From positions 1 to 8,350 of the forward strand of contig CATMOC010000143.1 of NCBI GenBank assembly GCA_950071955.1: a stretch of 8,350 nucleotides of DNA. Direction: 5' to 3'. Below the pieces are notes generated by a model, which was not told the DNA's origin, ran no database searches, and was given only the letters and a program-made list of their open reading frames with translations. Positions 5,606-8,350 of the stretch are shown here, piece after piece. Source of the stretch: an uncultured Mesorhizobium sp. GTDB taxonomy: Bacteria > Pseudomonadota > Alphaproteobacteria > Rhizobiales > Rhizobiaceae. Position numbers and translations under genes: made by a program. Every line of letters starts with the position of its first letter. Position 1 is the stretch's first letter.

Positions 5606-5613
5606 GGTGGAGA
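5606..5613 (+). promoter_or_regulatory. dnaA: Ribosome binding site deciding the dnaA start
   Basis: GGTGGAGA sits 7 bases before ATG 5621. The upstream in-frame ATGs at 5531 and 5549 have purine-rich runs that are too close or too far, so 5621 is favoured. Confidence 0.65.
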
Positions 5614-5620
5614 AAGCACG

Positions 5621-7087
5621 ATGCGCGGCGGAGCCTCGGAAGCCCACTCCATCTTCGAGAGGTTGCGGGCTCAGTTGCAGGCGCGCGTTGGCGCGGATGT
5701 CTATTCGAGCTGGTTTGGCCGGATGAAGCTAGCGGAAGCTTCGCGCGGCGTGGTCAGGCTGTCAGTCCCGACCGCGTTCCTGCGTTCCTGGATCAACAAC
5801 CATTATCTGTCGCTCATCACCGAACTCTGGAAGAAGGAGCAACCGGAGATCCTGCGCCTGGAAATCGTCGTTCGTAGCGCGACCAGGTCGGCACCCGGAC
5901 TGATCGAGGCCGAGCCGGCCCCTGCCAAGCCGGCCACGCGTGCGCCGCAGACGGCGCTGGGCAGCGGCGTCCTGGCGGCGCCGAAGCAAACCCAGCCTCG
6001 TGCCGCCGTCAGGGACAGTGCTCCGCGGCAGAGCGTTCTCGGATCCCCGCTGGACGGACGTTATACGTTCGACAGTTTCGTGGACGGCCCTTCGAACCGG
6101 GTCGCATTCGCGGCCGCGCGCACAGTGGCGGAGAACGCCTCGACGTCGATCCGTTTCAATCCGCTCTTCGTCCACGCTTCGGTGGGGTTGGGCAAGACGC
6201 ATCTGCTCCAGGCGATCGCCGCCGAGTCGCTCGCTCGGCGCCCCGGCTCGCGCGTCGTCTATCTGACGGCGGAATACTTCATGTGGCGCTTTGCCACCGC
6301 GATACGCGACAACAACGCCCTGACCCTCAAGGAACAGCTTCGCGACATCGATCTGCTCATCATCGATGACATGCAGTTCCTGCAGGGGAAGTCGATCCAG
6401 CACGAGTTCTGCCATCTGATCAACATGCTGCTCGACAGCGCCAAGCAGGTCGTCGTTGCGGCCGACCGTCCCGCCTCGGATCTGGAATCGCTGGAACCGC
6501 GCGTCAGGTCGCGGCTGCAGGGCGGCGTGTCGCTCGAGATGTCGGCCCCGGATATGGCGATGCGTCTGTCCATGCTCAGGCAGCGGCTGGAAGCGGCCCG
6601 ATCGGAAGACCAGACGCTGGCGATCCCGGACGAGATCCTGGAGCATGTCGCGCGGACCGTCACCGGAAGCGGCCGCGAGCTCGAAGGCGCCTTCAACCAG
6701 CTCCTGTTCCGGCAGTCGTTCGAACCTCAGCTGACGATCGATCGCATCGACGAACTGCTCGGCCACATGTTCCGCTCGGGCGAGCCGAAGCGGGTGCGGA
6801 TCGAGGATATCCAGCGCATCGTGGCGCGCCACTACAACGTGTCCAAGACCGAGCTGCTCTCCAACCGGCGCACCCGCACGATCGTCAAGCCCCGGCAGGT
6901 GGCGATGTATCTGGCCAAGGTGATGACCCCGCGCTCCCTGCCCGAGATCGGGCGCCGGTTCGGAGGTCGCGATCACACGACCGTGTTGCATGCGGTGCGC
7001 AAGATCGAAGGTCTCTCGGGCACCGACGAGAAGCTGGAGCAGGAACTGGAGCTGCTGCGCAGGCTCATCAACGACCAGGCGGCCTGA
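5621..7087 (+). CDS. dnaA: Chromosomal replication initiator protein DnaA
   Basis: A 488-aa AAA+ ATPase that binds DnaA boxes and melts the origin. Numbering from ATG 5621: domain I (~9-90) with [11 protein letters not shown] and [11 protein letters not shown]; an Ala/Pro-rich variable domain II (~90-140); domain III with Walker A SVGLGKT (187-193), Walker B LLIIDD (245-250), the RSRLQGG box VII arginine region (296-302) and sensor [13 protein letters not shown] (351-361); and domain IV (~390-488) with the DNA-binding signature [16 protein letters not shown] (444-459). Start 5621 is chosen for its GGTGGAG ribosome binding site and because domain I starts right after it. An in-frame ATG at 5531 would add 30 residues without recognisable conservation, though some relatives carry N-terminal extensions. 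The ~840-bp noncoding region upstream holds GANTC sites and DnaA-box-like sequences, compatible with cell-cycle and autoregulatory control. dnaN follows in the same orientation. Confidence 0.97.
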   Translation: MRGGASEAHSIFERLRAQLQARVGADVYSSWFGRMKLAEASRGVVRLSVPTAFLRSWINNHYLSLITELWKKEQPEILRLEIVVRSATRSAPGLIEAEPAPAKPATRAPQTALGSGVLAAPKQTQPRAAVRDSAPRQSVLGSPLDGRYTFDSFVDGPSNRVAFAAARTVAENASTSIRFNPLFVHASVGLGKTHLLQAIAAESLARRPGSRVVYLTAEYFMWRFATAIRDNNALTLKEQLRDIDLLIIDDMQFLQGKSIQHEFCHLINMLLDSAKQVVVAADRPASDLESLEPRVRSRLQGGVSLEMSAPDMAMRLSMLRQRLEAARSEDQTLAIPDEILEHVARTVTGSGRELEGAFNQLLFRQSFEPQLTIDRIDELLGHMFRSGEPKRVRIEDIQRIVARHYNVSKTELLSNRRTRTIVKPRQVAMYLAKVMTPRSLPEIGRRFGGRDHTTVLHAVRKIEGLSGTDEKLEQELELLRRLINDQAA

Positions 7088-7209
7088 CCGCTCGCGGCGA
7101 TGCGGCGGACCCGGGCGCTTTTCCCCCGGTGAAAGCCTGTGCGAGGCCGCGAAGGCCTTGCGCGGGCTTGCGTTTGCCGCGCTTTTCCTGTCATTTTGAC
7201 CCTCGTTGT

Positions 7210-7226
7210 CGGCCCGTTTCGGGCCG
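7210..7226 (+). terminator. Hairpin in the dnaA-dnaN spacer (terminator or processing site)
   Basis: A perfect 7-bp stem CGGCCCG/CGGGCCG (7210-7216, 7220-7226) with a TTT loop is followed by TTCGTTTCTG. The T-tract is interrupted, so this could be a partial terminator that lowers readthrough into dnaN, or an mRNA stabilising stem. It sits 123 bases past the dnaA stop and 54 before dnaN. The rest of the 192-bp spacer holds no clear promoter by eye. Confidence 0.45.
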
Positions 7227-7279
7227 TTCGTTTCTGCGCTTCGCGCTCGAAGCACCCCTGATCACGAGACCGGTCCGTC

Positions 7280-8350
7280 ATGCGCGTCACACTCGAACGT
7301 TCCAACCTTCTCAAGTCGCTCAATCACGTGCATCGCGTGGTTGAGCGTCGCAACACGATTCCGATCCTGTCGAACGTGCTGCTGAAGGCCGACGGCGCGG
7401 TTCTGGAGCTGAAGGCCACCGATCTCGATCTCGAAGTCACCGAAGCGACCGCCGCGCAGATCGAGCAGGCCGGGGCGACGACTGTTCCGGCGCATCTGCT
7501 CTACGACATCGTGCGCAAGCTGCCCGACGGCGCCGAGGTGATGCTGAAGACCGACGCGGAAGGTCACACCATGTCGGTGATCTCCGGCCGGTCCAGCTTC
7601 AAGCTGCAGTGCCTGCCGCAGTCGGATTTCCCGGAGCTGACCGCGGGGTCCTTCTCGCACATCTTCCGCCTCGAAGCGCCGGCGCTGAAGGGCCTGATCG
7701 ACAAGACGCAGTTCGCGATCTCCACGGAAGAGACCCGCTACTATCTCAACGGCATCTTCCTGCACACGCACGAGAGCGGCGGCAAGCTCATGCTGCGCTC
7801 GGTCGCCACCGACGGTCACCGGCTTGCGCGCGCGGAAATCGAGGCTCCGGCCGGTTCCGAGGGCATGCCGGGCATCATCATCCCGCGCAAGACGGTCAGC
7901 GAGCTCCAGAAGCTCGTCGACAATCCGGACGTGAAGGTTGTCGTGGAATTGTCGGACACGAAGATCAGGCTGACGATCGGGAGCGTCGTTCTGACCTCGA
8001 AGCTCATCGACGGCACGTTCCCGGACTATCAGCGGGTCATTCCGTCGGGCAACGACAAAAAGCTCGTCATCGATCGCCAGAGCTTCGCGGCGGCGGTCGA
8101 CCGCGTCTCCACCATCTCCTCGGAACGCGGGCGCGCGGTCAAACTGTCGATCGCCGACGGCCAGGTGACGCTGACGGTCAACAATCCGGATTCCGGCAGC
8201 GCGGTCGAGGAGATCGCGGCCGACTACGATTCGGATCCCGTCGAGATCGGCTTCAACGCCCGCTACCTGCTCGACGTGGCGGCGCAGCTCACCGGATCGG
8301 AAGCCCAGTTCATGCTCGCCGATGCCGGCTCGCCGACCCTGATCACCGAC
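7280..8350 (+). CDS. dnaN: DNA polymerase III beta subunit (sliding clamp), 3' end cut by the window
   Basis: An open frame from ATG 7280 to the last base of the window gives 357 codons, against the usual ~370-375, so roughly 13-17 residues are missing. Seen: the N-terminal clamp motif MRVTLERSNLLKSLNHV, ERRNTIPILSNVLL (23-36), the ATDLDLEVT loop (46-54), SATDGHRLARAE-like RSVATDGHRLARAE in the second domain, and LIDGTFPDYQRVIP at the domain 2/3 junction. Three repeated clamp domains would occupy about 1-120, 125-250 and 255 to the end. The protein dimerises into a ring that tethers polymerase III and other partners to DNA. The ribosome binding site is weak (ACGAGA-like, 7263-7268). The ATG is chosen because the canonical N-terminus starts there. 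Conserved position directly after dnaA; in rhizobia recF often follows, but that lies outside the window. Confidence 0.97.
   Translation, partial: MRVTLERSNLLKSLNHVHRVVERRNTIPILSNVLLKADGAVLELKATDLDLEVTEATAAQIEQAGATTVPAHLLYDIVRKLPDGAEVMLKTDAEGHTMSVISGRSSFKLQCLPQSDFPELTAGSFSHIFRLEAPALKGLIDKTQFAISTEETRYYLNGIFLHTHESGGKLMLRSVATDGHRLARAEIEAPAGSEGMPGIIIPRKTVSELQKLVDNPDVKVVVELSDTKIRLTIGSVVLTSKLIDGTFPDYQRVIPSGNDKKLVIDRQSFAAAVDRVSTISSERGRAVKLSIADGQVTLTVNNPDSGSAVEEIAADYDSDPVEIGFNARYLLDVAAQLTGSEAQFMLADAGSPTLITD

Noticed and set aside
6260..6300. The DnaA Walker A region reads HASVGLGKT rather than YGGVGLGKT
   Set aside because: The GLGKT core is intact, and the first part of the loop varies in alphaproteobacterial DnaA; nothing suggests loss of ATP binding.
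5762..7255. 497-codon minus-strand open frame opposite dnaA
   Set aside because: It is a high-GC mirror frame of a strongly conserved gene, with low-complexity Arg/Gly/Asp-rich composition and no domain.

Overview
The window looks like a chromosomal segment of a high-GC alphaproteobacterium, most likely Hyphomicrobiales (Rhizobiales). The evidence is the rpsT-dnaA-dnaN order, DnaA and DnaN sequences of rhizobial type, an MmcB-family protein (a largely alphaproteobacterial DNA-repair family), an alphaproteobacterial-style lipoprotein L,D-transpeptidase, and clustered GANTC (CcrM-type) sites upstream of dnaA. Genus cannot be read from the sequence alone.

Left part, minus strand (1-3363). In transcription order there is an L,D-transpeptidase lipoprotein (2743-3363), a complete GH13 alpha-glucosidase (981-2576), a shortened trehalose-synthase-like GH13 protein (73-897), and the first 22 codons of a membrane protein that resembles a metal ABC transporter permease (1-66). 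The shortened GH13 protein is the oddest gene here. Its barrel stops just after the acid/base glutamate, and its last ~28 residues look like the C-terminus of a metal-ion ABC transporter substrate-binding protein. The next gene starts 6 bases after its stop and reads like the permease that normally follows such a binding protein. This suggests an in-frame fusion of two unrelated genes by deletion, or an assembly chimera.

Middle (3364-4780). A 262-bp divergent spacer separates the transpeptidase from plus-strand mmcB (3626-4126). A noncoding stretch follows with a weak terminator, a near-consensus sigma70-type promoter, a leader hairpin, rpsT (ribosomal protein S20, 4447-4713), and a clean intrinsic terminator.

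Right part (4780-8350). About 840 bp of noncoding DNA precede dnaA. It holds an AT-rich patch (34 of 40 bases A/T at 4981-5020) flanked by degenerate DnaA-box-like 9-mers, three GANTC sites within 71 bp, and then a stretch of GC-rich hairpins that would form a structured dnaA leader. It is a candidate dnaA control region and possibly the replication origin, though the boxes are imperfect. dnaA (5621-7087) and dnaN (7280 to the window edge, ~357 codons) encode the initiator and the sliding clamp, separated by 192 bp that contain a further hairpin.

The right half is core replication and translation machinery. The left half is carbohydrate metabolism, cell wall and metal uptake, with no obvious functional link to it. 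No mobile element, CRISPR array, tRNA or rRNA gene was seen.
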